Below, piece after piece: positions 17,719 to 27,914 of a DNA stretch of 64,000 nt (position 1 is the first letter of the stretch; each line of letters opens with the position of its first letter). Under the pieces are notes generated by a model. The model was not told where the DNA came from and ran no database searches. It saw only the letters and a program-made list of their open reading frames with translations. The position numbers and the translations under genes were made by a program. The stretch is from Azospirillum thermophilum (GTDB taxonomy: Bacteria > Pseudomonadota > Alphaproteobacteria > Azospirillales > Azospirillaceae), in contig NZ_CP029353.1 in assembly GCF_003130795.1 (NCBI RefSeq), forward strand, positions 406,001-470,000, in the 5' to 3' direction.

Positions 17719-20033
17719 CGATGAGCAGCACCCTCGACACCGCCTACGGCAGTTCGGATCCGAACGGAACGGGCTACGGTGGCGGTGCGTCGTCGCGCCG
17801 CCTGCTCGCCCGCCTGCGCGACGTGATGGCGGGGTCCGGCTCGGGACAGGAGCGGCTCGACAAGATCGTCACGCTGATCGCGGCGGAGATGGGGGCGGAC
17901 GTCTGCTCCTGCTATGTCATGCGGGCCGGCGAGGTGCTGGAGCTGTTCGCCACCGAGGGCCTGAACAAGTCGGCCGTCCACAACACCCGCCTGCGGGTCG
18001 GCGAGGGCATCGTCGGCGACATCGCCGGGCAGGCCCGGCCCATCGCGCTCGACAACGCGCCGTCCCATCCCAGCTTCGCCTACCGCCCGGAAACGGGCGA
18101 GGATCCCTTCTTCTCGCTGGCCGGCGTGCCGATCCTGCGCGGCGGCAAGGTGCGCGGCGTGCTGGTCATCCAGCACAAGGACCGCCGCCGCTTCAGCGAG
18201 GAGGAGGTCGAAACCCTCCAGACCGTCGCCATGGTGGTGGCCGAGTTGGTCGCCCAGGGCGAACTGGTCAACCCCCAGGAAGTCTCCTCCACCGGCGATC
18301 CCGCCCTGCTGCCCGCCCGCCTGTCCGGCACGGCGATGAGCGGGGGCCTCGCCATGGGGCTGGCGGTGGTCCACCGTCCGCAGCTCACCATCCGCCAGAT
18401 GGTCGCCGAGGATACCGAGGCCGAGCTGGAGCGGTTCGGCACGGCGCTGACCTCCATGCACAGCGCCATCGACGACCTGCTGGCGGCGGCGGCGCTGGCC
18501 GGGCTCGGCGAGCCGAAGGACATCCTGGAGACCTACCGGATGTTCGCGGAGGACCGCGGCTGGCTGTCGCGCATCCGCGAGGCGATCCGCATGGGCCTGA
18601 CCGCGGAGGCGGCGGTGCAGCAGGTGCAGAACGACACCCGCGCCCGCATGAGCCACCTGACGGACCCCTACATCCGCGAGCGGCTCCTGGATTTCGAGGA
18701 CCTGACCAACCGGCTGCTGATGCACCTGTCGGGCAAGGGCTCCGGCGCCGATCTCGGCACGCTGCCCGACGACATCATCCTGGTCGCCCGCTCCATGGGG
18801 CCGGCGGAGCTGCTCGACTATGACCAGCGGCGGCTGCGCGGCCTGATCCTGGAGGAAGGGTCGCCGGCCAGCCATGTCTGCATCGTGGCGCGGGCGCTGA
18901 ACATTCCGGTCGTCCAGGCGAGCGAGGCGCTGAGCCGGATCGAGCCGCTGGACCAGCTCATCGTCGACGGCGACCACGGGCAGGTCTATGTCCGCCCGGC
19001 GGAAGACATCCAGATGGCCTTCGCCGACGCGATGGCGCTGCGCAGCCGCAAGGAGCAGATGTATGCGGAGATCCGCGGACAGCCGTCGCTGACCCGCGAC
19101 GGCGCGCCGATCTCCATCCAGCTCAACTGCGGCATGATCCTCGACCTGCCGCACCTGAAGGCGAGCGGGGCCGAGGGGATCGGGCTCTACCGCACCGAAA
19201 TCCCCTTCATGGTCCGCTCGTCCTACCCGGACGTGCATACCCAGACCGACCTCTACGCCCGCATCATGGACGAGGCGGGCGACAAGCCGGTGGTCTTCCG
19301 CACGCTGGACGTCGGCGGCGACAAGGTGCTGCCCTACATGGCCGCCGGGAACGAGGAAAACCCGGCGCTCGGCTGGCGGGCGGTCCGCATCGGGCTCGAC
19401 CACCCGTCGCTGCTGCGCCAGCAGCTCCGCTCGCTGCTGCGCGCCGCGGCGGGGCGGCCGCTGTCGGTGATGTTCCCGATGATCGCCGAGGTGGCGGAGT
19501 TCGATGCGGCGCGCCGGCTGCTCGAGCTGGAACTGAAGCGCCTGGAGACGCAGGAGCTGGAGCCGCCCAGCCGCCTGCGCGTCGGCGCGATGCTGGAGGT
19601 GCCGTCGCTGCTCTGGCAGTTGCCGTCGCTGCTGCCGCGCATCGACTTCCTGTCGGTCGGCTCCAACGACCTGACGCAGTATCTGTTCGCCGCCGACCGC
19701 GGCAACCCGCGCACCGCCACCCGCTACGACCCGCTGTCGCCGGCCATGCTGTGCGTCCTGCGCCGGCTGGTCGATGCCTGCGCCCATGCCAAGGTGCCGC
19801 TGAGCATCTGCGGCGAGATGGCGGGCCGGCCGCTGGACGCGATGGCGCTGATCGGCGTGGGCTTCCGCACCCTGTCGATGTCGCCGCCCTCGGTCGGCCC
19901 GGTCAAGACGATGCTGCGCTCGCTCGACGTGGCGGCGCTGCGCGAGTACATGGCCGGCCTGTTCAACGTCGGCGACCACAGCGTGCGCGACAAGCTGCGC
20001 AGCTTCGCCAAGGACCACGGCGTCCAGATCTGA
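17715..20033 (+). CDS. ptsP: Phosphoenolpyruvate-protein phosphotransferase PtsP (EI-Ntr)
   Basis: PtsP takes phosphate from PEP and starts the nitrogen phosphotransferase chain towards PtsN. It has 772 aa. An N-terminal GAF domain (about 20-175), which in known homologues senses glutamine, precedes the enzyme I part. His387 in SPASHVCIVARAL is the phosphorylation site, and the PEP-binding barrel contains GIGLYRTEIPFM, GSNDLTQY and CGEMAG. I start it at the ATG overlapping the preceding stop; a second ATG at 17721 is equally possible. A separate enzyme I (PtsI) is encoded at 50842-52620. Confidence 0.95.
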   Translation: MTMSSTLDTAYGSSDPNGTGYGGGASSRRLLARLRDVMAGSGSGQERLDKIVTLIAAEMGADVCSCYVMRAGEVLELFATEGLNKSAVHNTRLRVGEGIVGDIAGQARPIALDNAPSHPSFAYRPETGEDPFFSLAGVPILRGGKVRGVLVIQHKDRRRFSEEEVETLQTVAMVVAELVAQGELVNPQEVSSTGDPALLPARLSGTAMSGGLAMGLAVVHRPQLTIRQMVAEDTEAELERFGTALTSMHSAIDDLLAAAALAGLGEPKDILETYRMFAEDRGWLSRIREAIRMGLTAEAAVQQVQNDTRARMSHLTDPYIRERLLDFEDLTNRLLMHLSGKGSGADLGTLPDDIILVARSMGPAELLDYDQRRLRGLILEEGSPASHVCIVARALNIPVVQASEALSRIEPLDQLIVDGDHGQVYVRPAEDIQMAFADAMALRSRKEQMYAEIRGQPSLTRDGAPISIQLNCGMILDLPHLKASGAEGIGLYRTEIPFMVRSSYPDVHTQTDLYARIMDEAGDKPVVFRTLDVGGDKVLPYMAAGNEENPALGWRAVRIGLDHPSLLRQQLRSLLRAAAGRPLSVMFPMIAEVAEFDAARRLLELELKRLETQELEPPSRLRVGAMLEVPSLLWQLPSLLPRIDFLSVGSNDLTQYLFAADRGNPRTATRYDPLSPAMLCVLRRLVDACAHAKVPLSICGEMAGRPLDAMALIGVGFRTLSMSPPSVGPVKTMLRSLDVAALREYMAGLFNVGDHSVRDKLRSFAKDHGVQI

Positions 20034-20063
20034 TGGATCCGACGGCGGATCCGATGACGGGGC

Positions 20064-20094
20064 GGGGCGGATCCGGGGAAGCCGGAACCGCCCC
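20064..20094 (+). terminator. Hairpin downstream of ptsP, probable terminator
   Basis: GGGGCGG (20064-20070) pairs with CCGCCCC (20088-20094), with an inner TCCGG/CCGGA stem and a GGAAG loop, separated by one A-A mismatch. The following bases GGCGTCTTATT give only a weak T-tract. It lies between the convergent ptsP and isocitrate dehydrogenase genes. Confidence 0.6.
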
Positions 20095-20100
20095 GGCGTC

Positions 20101-20126
20101 TTATTGGCCCCTGTTATTGGCCCCTG
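20101..20126. repeat. Tandem 13-bp duplication
   Basis: TTATTGGCCCCTG occurs twice without a gap, and a degenerate third copy (TACTGGCCCTGG) overlaps the last codons of the isocitrate dehydrogenase gene. It resembles a replication-slippage product just beyond the stop. Confidence 0.7.
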
Positions 20127-20130
20127 CCGT

Positions 20131-21666
20131 CTACTGGCCCTGGCCGAGGCTGAAGCCGGGCTTGCCGTCGAACAGGTAGAGATTTTCCGTCTTCACCACG
20201 TCGATGCCGGCGGCCAGCAGGCGGCCGACCATCTGGGCGGCCTGGGCCGGGTTGGCGGCCATGGTGCCGGCCGGCATGAAGCGGCAGCGCCAGTGGTCGG
20301 TGCAGAAGGTCTCCGGCAGCCCGTCCGGCCACACCTTGACGCCGCGGTTGGTGATCATGGTCAGCGCCAGCGCCCCGCCATAGACCTGCCGGATCGCCGT
20401 GGCGAGCCCGTCCGGCGTGCCGCGCCAGTCGATGAAGACGTCGACGCCGACGAAGCGCTTGTCGGGCCGCGCCGGGCGGCTGACCAGCGGCACGGCGATC
20501 GGCTTGGCCGCCGCGGCATAGCTGGCCGCCCGCAGCGTGCGGGGGGCGAGACCCAGCCGGCCGATCACCGCGCGGGCGAAGTCCTGCGTCCCGACCAGCC
20601 GGTTCGAGACGCCGTCGCGGTGGACGTCGGCGGTATGGATGCCGTCCTCCAGCGTCGCCAGCCAGGCATTGTGGATGCGTTCCGCCACGTCGCCCTGGCC
20701 GATATGGACGAGCATCTGCACGGCGGCCAGCAGCAGGCCGGAAGGGTTGGCGCGGTCCTGCCCGGCGATGTCCGGCGCGCTGCCGTGGATCGCCTCGAAC
20801 ATGGCGCAGTGCGCGCCGATGTTGGCCGAGCCGGCGAGCCCGACCGAGCCCGCGACCTCCGCCGCGATGTCGGAGAGGATGTCGCCGTAGAGGTTGGGCG
20901 TCACCACCACGTCGAAGCGCTCCGGCCGCTCGGCCAGCCGGGCGGCGCCGATGTCGACGATCAGGTGCTCGCGCTCGATGTCGGGATAATGGGTGCCGAT
21001 CTCCTCGAACAGCCCGTGGAACAGGCCGTCCGTCATCTTCATGATGTTGTCCTTGGTCATGCAGGTGACCTTCCGCCGGCCGTGCGCCCGGGCATACTCG
21101 AAGGCATAGCGCACGATCCGCTCGGTCCCCGGCCGGGTGATCAGCTTCAGGCACTGGTAGACGTCGGCCGTCTGCCGGTGCTCGATCCCGGCATAGAGAT
21201 CCTCCTCGTTCTCGCGGACGATCACCACGTCCATCCCGGGATGGCGGGTGGCGACGAAGGGGGCATAGGCGGTGCAGGGCCGGACATTGGCGAAGAGGCC
21301 GAGCGTCTTGCGGATGGTGACGTTCAGGCTCTTCACCCCGCCGCCCTGCGGGGTGGTGATCGGCGCCTTCAGGAAGACCCGCGTGCGGCGCAGGCTTTCC
21401 CAGGCGTCCGGCCCGATGCCGGAGCTGACGCCGCGGGCATAGACCGCCTCGCCGACCTCGATGGGCTCGGGCGCGATGCGCGCGCCGGCGGCGTCGAGCA
21501 CCGACAGGCAGGCGGTCATGATTTCCGGACCGATGCCGTCGCCATGCGCGACGGTGATGGGAACGGCGGTTCCGGCGCCGGTCGCCGCCTGGGCAGGGCT
21601 CTGGGGGGAAACGCGGCTCTCGACGGGCTCGACCGGCTGGGGGGCGGTCCGCGTGATCATGGTCAT
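20131..21666 (-). CDS. icd: NADP-dependent isocitrate dehydrogenase, long form
   Basis: This enzyme oxidatively decarboxylates isocitrate to 2-oxoglutarate in the TCA cycle, supplying both NADPH and the carbon skeleton for glutamate synthase. It has 511 aa. The isocitrate/isopropylmalate dehydrogenase fold is shown by VAHGDGIGPEI, SLNVTIRKTLGLFANVRPC (first part), ENEEDLYAGIEH, TPNLYGDILSD and EAIHGSAPDIAG. A C-terminal extension of about 150 residues beyond the catalytic core identifies the long type found in Thermus and Rickettsia rather than the E. coli type. GGAG is placed before the ATG at 21666. It differs from the monomeric and the homodimeric eukaryote-like enzymes more usual in alphaproteobacteria. 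Confidence 0.88.
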   Translation of the reverse strand: MTMITRTAPQPVEPVESRVSPQSPAQAATGAGTAVPITVAHGDGIGPEIMTACLSVLDAAGARIAPEPIEVGEAVYARGVSSGIGPDAWESLRRTRVFLKAPITTPQGGGVKSLNVTIRKTLGLFANVRPCTAYAPFVATRHPGMDVVIVRENEEDLYAGIEHRQTADVYQCLKLITRPGTERIVRYAFEYARAHGRRKVTCMTKDNIMKMTDGLFHGLFEEIGTHYPDIEREHLIVDIGAARLAERPERFDVVVTPNLYGDILSDIAAEVAGSVGLAGSANIGAHCAMFEAIHGSAPDIAGQDRANPSGLLLAAVQMLVHIGQGDVAERIHNAWLATLEDGIHTADVHRDGVSNRLVGTQDFARAVIGRLGLAPRTLRAASYAAAAKPIAVPLVSRPARPDKRFVGVDVFIDWRGTPDGLATAIRQVYGGALALTMITNRGVKVWPDGLPETFCTDHWRCRFMPAGTMAANPAQAAQMVGRLLAAGIDVVKTENLYLFDGKPGFSLGQGQ

Positions 21667-21902
21667 GGCGCTGTCACTCCGGCTGAACTGCTCAGGCTCA
21701 AGCTAAGGGTGCAGGCTTCATGCGTGAAATTGATTGAGTAACTATGGAACATTGAAAAATTCAATGCTCCTGGTGCCCGTTGTGCCACGCCCCCGAAACC
21801 TCGAAGGGACGGCGGGTCATTCCCATTGCGTCCGTCCGGCGGCTGTCGTACGCATGCAGGACGACCGCCCCCGGTGCGGACCGCGACGATACGGCGTTTC
21901 TC

Positions 21903-23104
21903 ATGGCCAAGCGCAAGGTTTTCCAGGACTTCGACCCCTCCGTTCCGACCGGTCCCAGCGTGGCCGATACGTTGCGGGAAACCCGGCAGAGCCTGGGTTA
22001 CCAGTTGCAGGATGTCGCGACGATGCTGCGCATCCGCTATCCCTACCTGCTGGCGATCGAGGAAGGACGGTTCCAGGATCTGCCGGGCACCACCTATGCG
22101 GTGGGCTTCCTGCGGTCCTATGCCGAGTATCTCGGACTCGATCCCGAGGCCATCGCCAACCGCTACAAGGAAGAGGCGGTGGGCGCGGCCCGCAAGCAGG
22201 AGCTGTATCTGCCGACCCCCGTGCCGGAGGGGCGCATCCCCGGCGGCACGGTGCTGCTGGGCACGCTGGTGCTCGCCGGCATCGTCTATGGCGGCTGGTA
22301 TTATCTGTCGGCGACCGACCGGTCGGTGGTCGATCTGGTGCCGGCCCTGCCGGACCGGCTGGTTTCGCTGCTCGACACGCTGCCGCGCAGCGGACAGCAG
22401 GCCGCGGAGGCGCCGCGCGGGAGCGAGGCGCCGGCCGGCGGCGGGTCCCAGGCGGTGGCCGGCGCGCCGGTCCCGGTGACGCCGCCGCCCAATCCCGCCC
22501 CCACCGCGCCGGCCCCGGTTCCGGCCCCGACGGCGAGCGCCCCCGCCCCGTCGCAGACCCCGCCCTATCCGGTGTCGAACGTACCGCCGCCCGCCCCGCC
22601 GCCCGCGGCCCCGGCCCCGGCGACGGTCGCCGCGCTGCCGCGTCCGCCGGCCCCGCCCGCCGCCGCTCCGGCGCCGGCCATCACCAACGTGCCGCCGCCG
22701 CCCGCCGAGGACGAGGAGGCCGAGGGAGCGACCCAGGAGCCGACGCCGATCAATCAGCCCGCCGCGCCGCCGCCGCCGCCGGCCCCCCGTGCCGCCGATC
22801 CGGCGCAGGGACCGACCAAGGCCTACGGGCTGCAGAACCAGTCCTCGCGCCTCACGCTGCGCGCGACGCAGGAGAGCTGGGTGCAGGTGCGCGACGGCAG
22901 CGAGATCGTCTTCACCCGCGTTCTGAAGCCGGGCGACACCTATCGCGTTCCCGACAAGCCCAACGTGAAGGTGCGCACCGGCAATGCCGGCGGTCTGGTC
23001 GTGGTGGCCGACGGGGTGGAGAGCCCGCCGCTCGGCTCCGTCGGGCAGGTGCTGCGCGACGTGACCCTGGACGGCCACGGGTGGTGCGCGCCGGCGCGCG
23101 CTGA
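21903..23104 (+). CDS. RodZ-like helix-turn-helix membrane protein, with apparent 1-bp frameshift near the end
   Basis: An N-terminal helix-turn-helix domain of the RodZ type (about residues 18-90, with [13 protein letters not shown] and [21 protein letters not shown]) precedes one membrane segment ([19 protein letters not shown]). A proline/alanine-rich linker of about 150 residues and a C-terminal DUF4115 domain ([18 protein letters not shown]) follow. RodZ proteins link the MreB cytoskeleton to the envelope. As written, the frame has no stop and runs into ispG. One added base after GGG at 23079-23081 would give the ending DGHGxVRAGAR and the TGA at 23102, making 400 aa. That is the likely true end. 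The start is the ATG at 21903. Confidence 0.82.
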
Positions 23105-23285
23105 TCCTCCGCCACGGGTTTCCCTTGAAACCGGCGCAGGGAAGCGCACTTCTGGCCTGATCCTTCTGGCTTGGTCCGGGCCGCGCTATAACGGTGTGGT
23201 CCGGGGTCGGCCCCCGATCCCACCTGCCGATTCCACCGGCCGTGTCCGCCCGCCGTTCCGGGCCATCGCTTCGAGGCTGAAAGCC

Positions 23286-24428
23286 ATGTCCGTGCGTGCC
23301 TATCGCCAGATCCTCCGCCGCAAGTCCCGCCAGATCCGGGTGGGCAACGTGCTCGTCGGCGGCGACGCACCGATCTCCGTGCAGACCATGACCAACACGC
23401 CGACCACTGACGTGAAGGCGACGGTCGAGCAGATCCAGGCGGCGGAACGGGTCGGGGCGGACATCGTCCGCGTCTCCTGCCCCGACCGCGAGTCGGCGCT
23501 GGCGCTGAAGGACATCGTGCGGCAGGTGAAGGTGCCGATCGTCGCGGACATCCATTTCCACTACAAGCGCGCCATCGAGGCGGCGGAGAGCGGGGCGGCC
23601 TGCCTGCGCATCAACCCCGGCAACATCGGCTCCGCCGAGCGGGTGCGCGAGGTGGTGAAGGCGGCCAGGGACCATGGCTGCTCGATGCGCATCGGCGTCA
23701 ATGCCGGCTCGCTGGAGCAGGACCTGCTGGAGAAGTACGGCGAGCCGTGTCCCGAGGCGATGGTCGAGAGCGCGCTGAACCACGCGAAGATCCTGGAAGA
23801 CAACGATTTCTTCGAGTTCAAGATCTCGGTGAAGGCGTCCGACGCCTTCCTGGCGGTCGCCGCCTACCAGGGCCTGGCCGAGGCCTGCGACTATCCGCTG
23901 CACGTCGGCATCACCGAGGCGGGCGGCCTGCGCGCCGGGACGGTGAAGTCGTCCATCGGGCTCGGCATGCTGCTGTGGTCGGGCATCGGCGACACGCTGC
24001 GCGTCTCGCTGTCGGCCGACCCGGCGGAAGAGGTGCTGGTCGGCTACGACATCCTGAAGTCGCTGGGCCTGCGCCGGCGCGGCGTGACGGTCATCTCCTG
24101 CCCGAGCTGCGCGCGGCAGAACTTCAACGTCATCAAGACGGTGGAGCTGCTGGAGCAGCGCCTCGCCCACATCACGACGCCGCTGACCCTGTCGGTGATC
24201 GGCTGCGTGGTGAACGGCCCCGGCGAGGCGCGGGAGACCGACATCGGCCTGACCGGCGGCGGCAACAACACCCACCAGATCTACCTGTCCGGCGTCACCG
24301 ACCACCGGCTGAAGGACAAGGACATCGTCGACCATCTGGTCGGGCTGGTCGAGAAGAAGGCGGCGGAGATCGAGGCGGCGAAGGCCGCCGCTCCGGCCGG
24401 ACAGGACGCGTCCGCGGCGGCGGAATAG
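23286..24428 (+). CDS. ispG: 4-hydroxy-3-methylbut-2-en-1-yl diphosphate synthase
   Basis: IspG (GcpE) reduces methylerythritol cyclodiphosphate to HMBPP in the non-mevalonate isoprenoid pathway, using a 4Fe-4S cluster. The 380-aa protein begins [20 protein letters not shown] and contains the TIM-barrel motifs [11 protein letters not shown] and INPGNIG. The cluster cysteines lie in CPSCARQNF and CVVNGPGEA. Although the reading frame is open from the RodZ-like gene upstream, about 55 residues between the two domains look non-coding and the ATG at 23286 fits the family start, so I treat it as a separate protein. A RodZ-like gene beside ispG is a common arrangement. Confidence 0.95.
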   Translation: MSVRAYRQILRRKSRQIRVGNVLVGGDAPISVQTMTNTPTTDVKATVEQIQAAERVGADIVRVSCPDRESALALKDIVRQVKVPIVADIHFHYKRAIEAAESGAACLRINPGNIGSAERVREVVKAARDHGCSMRIGVNAGSLEQDLLEKYGEPCPEAMVESALNHAKILEDNDFFEFKISVKASDAFLAVAAYQGLAEACDYPLHVGITEAGGLRAGTVKSSIGLGMLLWSGIGDTLRVSLSADPAEEVLVGYDILKSLGLRRRGVTVISCPSCARQNFNVIKTVELLEQRLAHITTPLTLSVIGCVVNGPGEARETDIGLTGGGNNTHQIYLSGVTDHRLKDKDIVDHLVGLVEKKAAEIEAAKAAAPAGQDASAAAE

Positions 24429-24475
24429 CGGGGCTTCCATCGCGGCCCGCAGCGCGCAATCGTCGGGCGGGCGGC

Positions 24476-24520
24476 AATTCCTCTCCCCTGCGTCCGGAGA
24501 GTAAGGGTAGGGTGGGGGCC
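24476..24520. repeat. REP-like intergenic repeat
   Basis: CTCTCC (24481-24486) and GGAGAG (24496-24501) form a stem, followed by a purine-rich GGGTAGGGTGGGGG stretch. This layout resembles the dispersed palindromic repeats common between genes of G+C-rich proteobacteria. It lies between ispG and hemA. Its repeat nature could not be tested within one window. Confidence 0.4.
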
Positions 24521-24578
24521 AGTCAGACAATCCAGACCGGGCGCTCCGTCGCCCGAGGCGGCTGAGACCTGTTCCGGC

Positions 24579-25952
24579 GTGACCACATCCTACCTCGTCA
24601 TCGGTGCCAACCACCGAACCTGTTCCGGCACGGTGCGCGACCTGCTCTCCACCGAGGAGGTGGAGGTGCCGGCCCTGCTGGAACGGCTGCGCGCCGCCGG
24701 ACTGACGCAGGCGGTCTGGCTCAGCACCTGCGACCGCATCGAGGTGCTGGCCGTCCATGACCGGCCGCAGGAGGCTGCCCTGGCCGTCGCGTCGGTCATG
24801 GCCGAGCGGGCCGGGCTGCCGACCGAGGATCTGGCCGACCAGCTCTACACCCATGCCGGCGTCGATGCCGTGCGCCACCTGTTCGCCGTGGCCTGCTCGC
24901 TCGACAGCCAGATCGTCGGCGAGCCCCATATCCTGGGACAGGTGAAGGCGGCGCACCGCATCGCCGCGGCGGCGGGGCTGAGCGGCCCGGCGCTGGAGGC
25001 GGTACTGCAGGCCGCCTATGCCGCGGCCAAGCGGGTGCGCAGCGAGACGCCGATCGCCGAGGGGGCGACCTCGCTGGCCGCCGCCGCGGTGCAGGTGGCG
25101 CGCGATCTCCACGGCGACCTCAAGCGCTGCGGCGCGCTGCTGATCGGGCTCGGCGACATGGGCGCGCTGGTTCTCGACGGCATGCGCGAGGCCGGGCTGG
25201 CGCGGCTGACCGTCGCTTCGCCGGTCGACCGGCGGGCGGAGGCCGCGGCACGGCGGCTCGACGGGCATTTCGCCCCATGGGCGGAGCTGGACGCCGCGCT
25301 GGCCGGTGCGGATATCGTGGTGACCGCGGCGGGGCTGGGGCGCTATATCCTGTCGGTCCCGATGATGGAGGCGGCGTTGAAGCGCCGCCGCCGCCGTCCG
25401 GTCTTCGTGGTCGACGCCGCCGTTCCGGCCGATGTCGACCCGGCGGTGAGCGGGCTGGACGGCGCCTTCGTCTACGACCTGGGCGACCTGGAGCGCGTGG
25501 CGCTGCAGGGCCGGGTCGGGCGCGAGGCGGCGACCCAGGCCGCCTGGGCGATCGTCGACGACGCGGTGCACGGCTTCGTCCGCGAACGGGCGGAACGGGC
25601 GGCGGTGCCGGCGGTGGCGGCGCTGCGGGCGCGGTTCGAGGCCGAGCGGCTGCGCGTGCTGGCGGAACACGCCAATCTGGACGCGGCGGCGGCGACCCGG
25701 CTGCTGGTCAACCGGCTGCTGCACGGTCCGTCGGAGGCGTTGCGCGCCCTGGCGGCGGACCGCGACGGGGCCGGGCTGGCGGAGCGGGCTTCGGCCGAAC
25801 GGCTGTTGTTCCGGCTGTTCCGGCTGGACATGGCGGCCGAAGCCGATCCGGGCGCGCCGGGGTCGGACAGGATGGATGAGGCAGGACCGGGAAGCCCCCG
25901 GGCCGATCTGGACGAGGATGAGCGACGTGAGCCTGGACGAGAAGTTCAATAA
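24579..25952 (+). CDS. hemA: Glutamyl-tRNA reductase
   Basis: This enzyme reduces glutamyl-tRNA to glutamate-1-semialdehyde, the first step of the C5 route to tetrapyrroles. The 457-aa product begins (GTG) with [10 protein letters not shown]. It has the catalytic cysteine C51 in STCDR (usually STCNR), the segment [17 protein letters not shown], a NAD(P)-binding domain with [11 protein letters not shown], and the C-terminal dimerisation helices. The last 40 residues are acidic and variable. Most alphaproteobacteria use ALA synthase instead, so the gene is a notable presence here. Its 3' end overlaps the prfA start by about 35 bp, which suggests coupling. Confidence 0.9.
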   Translation: MTTSYLVIGANHRTCSGTVRDLLSTEEVEVPALLERLRAAGLTQAVWLSTCDRIEVLAVHDRPQEAALAVASVMAERAGLPTEDLADQLYTHAGVDAVRHLFAVACSLDSQIVGEPHILGQVKAAHRIAAAAGLSGPALEAVLQAAYAAAKRVRSETPIAEGATSLAAAAVQVARDLHGDLKRCGALLIGLGDMGALVLDGMREAGLARLTVASPVDRRAEAAARRLDGHFAPWAELDAALAGADIVVTAAGLGRYILSVPMMEAALKRRRRRPVFVVDAAVPADVDPAVSGLDGAFVYDLGDLERVALQGRVGREAATQAAWAIVDDAVHGFVRERAERAAVPAVAALRARFEAERLRVLAEHANLDAAAATRLLVNRLLHGPSEALRALAADRDGAGLAERASAERLLFRLFRLDMAAEADPGAPGSDRMDEAGPGSPRADLDEDERREPGREVQ

Positions 25953-27000
25953 GGTCATGGCCCGCCATGACGAGTTGCGCGATGCGCTCGCCGCGGGGCT
26001 GGCCGATTCCGGGGAGTTCGCCCGGCTGTCCAAGGAGTACGCCGACCTGACCCCAGTCGCCGAGGCGATCGCCGAGCTGAAGAGGGCACGGACGGAGAGC
26101 GAGGATCTCGCCCAGATGGCGGCCGACCCGGCCGGCGACGCCGAGATGAGGGCGCTGGCCGAGGAGGAACTGCAGGCGCTTACCCGGCGCATTCCCGAGC
26201 TGGAGCGCCAGGTGCAGATCGCCCTGCTGCCCAAGGACGAGGCGGACGAGAAGAACGCCATCCTGGAGGTGCGCGCCGGCACCGGCGGCGAGGAGGCGGC
26301 GCTGTTCGCCGCCGAGCTGTTCGACATGTACCGCCGCTATGCCGGGCTGCGCGGCTGGCGGTTCGAGACGATGGACATCAGCGAGACGGGCATCGGCGGC
26401 TACAAGGAGGCCACCGCCAACATCACCGGCCGCGGCGTCTTCGCCCGGCTGAAGTTCGAATCGGGCGTCCACCGCGTGCAGCGCGTGCCGGCGACCGAGG
26501 CGCAGGGCCGCATCCACACCTCCGCCGCCACCGTGGCGGTCCTGCCGGAGGCGGAGGAGGTGGACATCCACATCGACGAGAAGGACCTGCGCATCGACGT
26601 CTTCCGCGCCTCCGGTCCCGGCGGCCAGTCGGTCAACACCACCGACAGCGCGGTCCGCATCACCCACCTGCCGACCGGCATCGTGGTCAGCCAGCAGGAC
26701 GAGAAGAGCCAGCACAAGAACAAGGCCAAGGCCCTGAAGGTGCTGCGCGCCCGCCTCTACGAGAAGGAGCGCATGGAGAAGGATGCCGCCCGCGCCGCCG
26801 ACCGCAAGAGCCAGGTCGGCAGCGGCGACCGGTCCGAGCGCATCCGCACCTACAACTTCCCGCAGGGCCGCGTCACCGACCACCGCATCAACCTGACGCT
26901 CTACAAGATCGATAAGGTGATGGCCGGCGAGGCGCTGGACGAGCTGATCGAGGCGCTGATCGCCGAGGACGAGGCCGCCCGCCTGGCGGAGCTGGGGTGA
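25918..27000 (+). CDS. prfA: Peptide chain release factor 1
   Basis: RF1 recognises UAA and UAG stop codons and triggers peptide release. The tripeptide anticodon PAT is at about 191-193 ([14 protein letters not shown]) and the catalytic GGQ at about 235-237, where the glutamine is methylated by PrmC. Length is 360 aa from the ATG at 25918. A GTG at 25927 is nearly as good, because GGATGAG precedes it. The gene overlaps hemA at its 5' end and prmC at its 3' end, forming a tight hemA-prfA-prmC operon as in many bacteria. Confidence 0.97.
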   Translation: MSDVSLDEKFNKVMARHDELRDALAAGLADSGEFARLSKEYADLTPVAEAIAELKRARTESEDLAQMAADPAGDAEMRALAEEELQALTRRIPELERQVQIALLPKDEADEKNAILEVRAGTGGEEAALFAAELFDMYRRYAGLRGWRFETMDISETGIGGYKEATANITGRGVFARLKFESGVHRVQRVPATEAQGRIHTSAATVAVLPEAEEVDIHIDEKDLRIDVFRASGPGGQSVNTTDSAVRITHLPTGIVVSQQDEKSQHKNKAKALKVLRARLYEKERMEKDAARAADRKSQVGSGDRSERIRTYNFPQGRVTDHRINLTLYKIDKVMAGEALDELIEALIAEDEAARLAELG

Positions 27001-27869
27001 GCGGGCCGTCCGCCAGCCTGCGCGCGCTGCGCCGGTCCGCCGAGCAGCGCCTGCGCGATGCCGGCGTCGAGACGCCGGAACTGGACGCCCGGCTGCTGAT
27101 CGAGCATGGGCTGGGCCTGACGCGGGAAGAGGTCGTTCTCAACCCGGAACGTTCCGTTTCCGAACTGGATGCTGCCCGCGTGAGGGCGCTGGTCGAGCGG
27201 CGCGCGGCGCGGGAGCCGGTCGGGCGCATCGTCGGCCAGCGCGCCTTCTGGACGATCGAGCTGGCGCTGACCCCCGACACGCTGGAGCCGCGGCCGGACA
27301 CCGAGACGGTGGTCGAGGCGGTGCTGGCGCTGCTGCCCGACCGCAAGGCGCCGCTGCGGCTGCTCGACCTCGGCACCGGGACCGGCTGCATCCTGCTGGC
27401 CCTGCTTGCCGAGCTGCCGAATGCCACCGGCCTCGGCATCGACGTCAGCCCGGGCGCGGCGAAGGCCGCGGCGCGCAACGCGGCGCTGAACGGGCTGGCG
27501 GAGCGGGCCGTCTTCCGCACCGGCGACTGGGGCGCCGGGCTGACCGGGCGGTTCGACGTGGTGGTCTCCAACCCGCCCTACATCCCGAGTGCCGACATCG
27601 CCGGGCTGCAGCCGGAGGTGCGCGACCATGACCCGCTGCGCGCGCTGGACGGCGGGCCGGACGGGCTGGAGCCGTACCGGATCATTGCCCGGCAGCTTCC
27701 CGGCCTGCTGGCGCCCGGCGGCATCGCCGCGCTGGAGGTCGGGCAGGGGCAGGCGGGCGAGGTGGCGCGGCTTCTCGCCACAAGCGGGCTGTGCGAAATT
27801 TCGGTCCTGCGCGATCTTGGCGGCGTGGAACGATGCGTTCGCGGCCGAAACGGTCTCCCGGTCGGCTAA
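26997..27869 (+). CDS. prmC: Peptide chain release factor N5-glutamine methyltransferase
   Basis: PrmC methylates the GGQ glutamine of release factors with SAM. The protein has 290 aa. A helical N-terminal domain precedes the SAM motif [16 protein letters not shown], and the catalytic NPPY is at residues 192-195. The GTG start overlaps the prfA stop (GTGA), so translation is coupled to its substrate's gene. Confidence 0.96.
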   Translation: MSGPSASLRALRRSAEQRLRDAGVETPELDARLLIEHGLGLTREEVVLNPERSVSELDAARVRALVERRAAREPVGRIVGQRAFWTIELALTPDTLEPRPDTETVVEAVLALLPDRKAPLRLLDLGTGTGCILLALLAELPNATGLGIDVSPGAAKAAARNAALNGLAERAVFRTGDWGAGLTGRFDVVVSNPPYIPSADIAGLQPEVRDHDPLRALDGGPDGLEPYRIIARQLPGLLAPGGIAALEVGQGQAGEVARLLATSGLCEISVLRDLGGVERCVRGRNGLPVG

Positions 27870-27885
27870 TTCACCAAAAAAGGGG

Positions 27886-27914
27886 TTGGATTGGCAGAGT
27901 TTAGCGATTAGGGT
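27886..27914 (+). promoter_or_regulatory. Candidate promoter of the DUF4167 gene
   Basis: TTGGAT (27886-27891) and TAGGGT (27909-27914) are 17 bp apart and stand right after prmC. The resulting leader of about 230 nt up to 28152 holds inverted repeats (for example GGGGACAGTCCCC) and no convincing gene. Confidence 0.5.

Noticed and set aside
16662..20018. An 1118-codon open frame on the minus strand
   Set aside because: It is antisense to the flavin oxidoreductase and ptsP genes, with low-complexity translation.
21780..24428. A true RodZ-IspG fusion protein
   Set aside because: The linker has no conserved features, ispG has its own family-type start, and one base restores a normal end for the first protein.
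21663..26327. A 1554-codon open frame on the minus strand
   Set aside because: It is antisense to the RodZ-like, ispG, hemA and prfA genes; the translation is arginine-rich and without family motifs.
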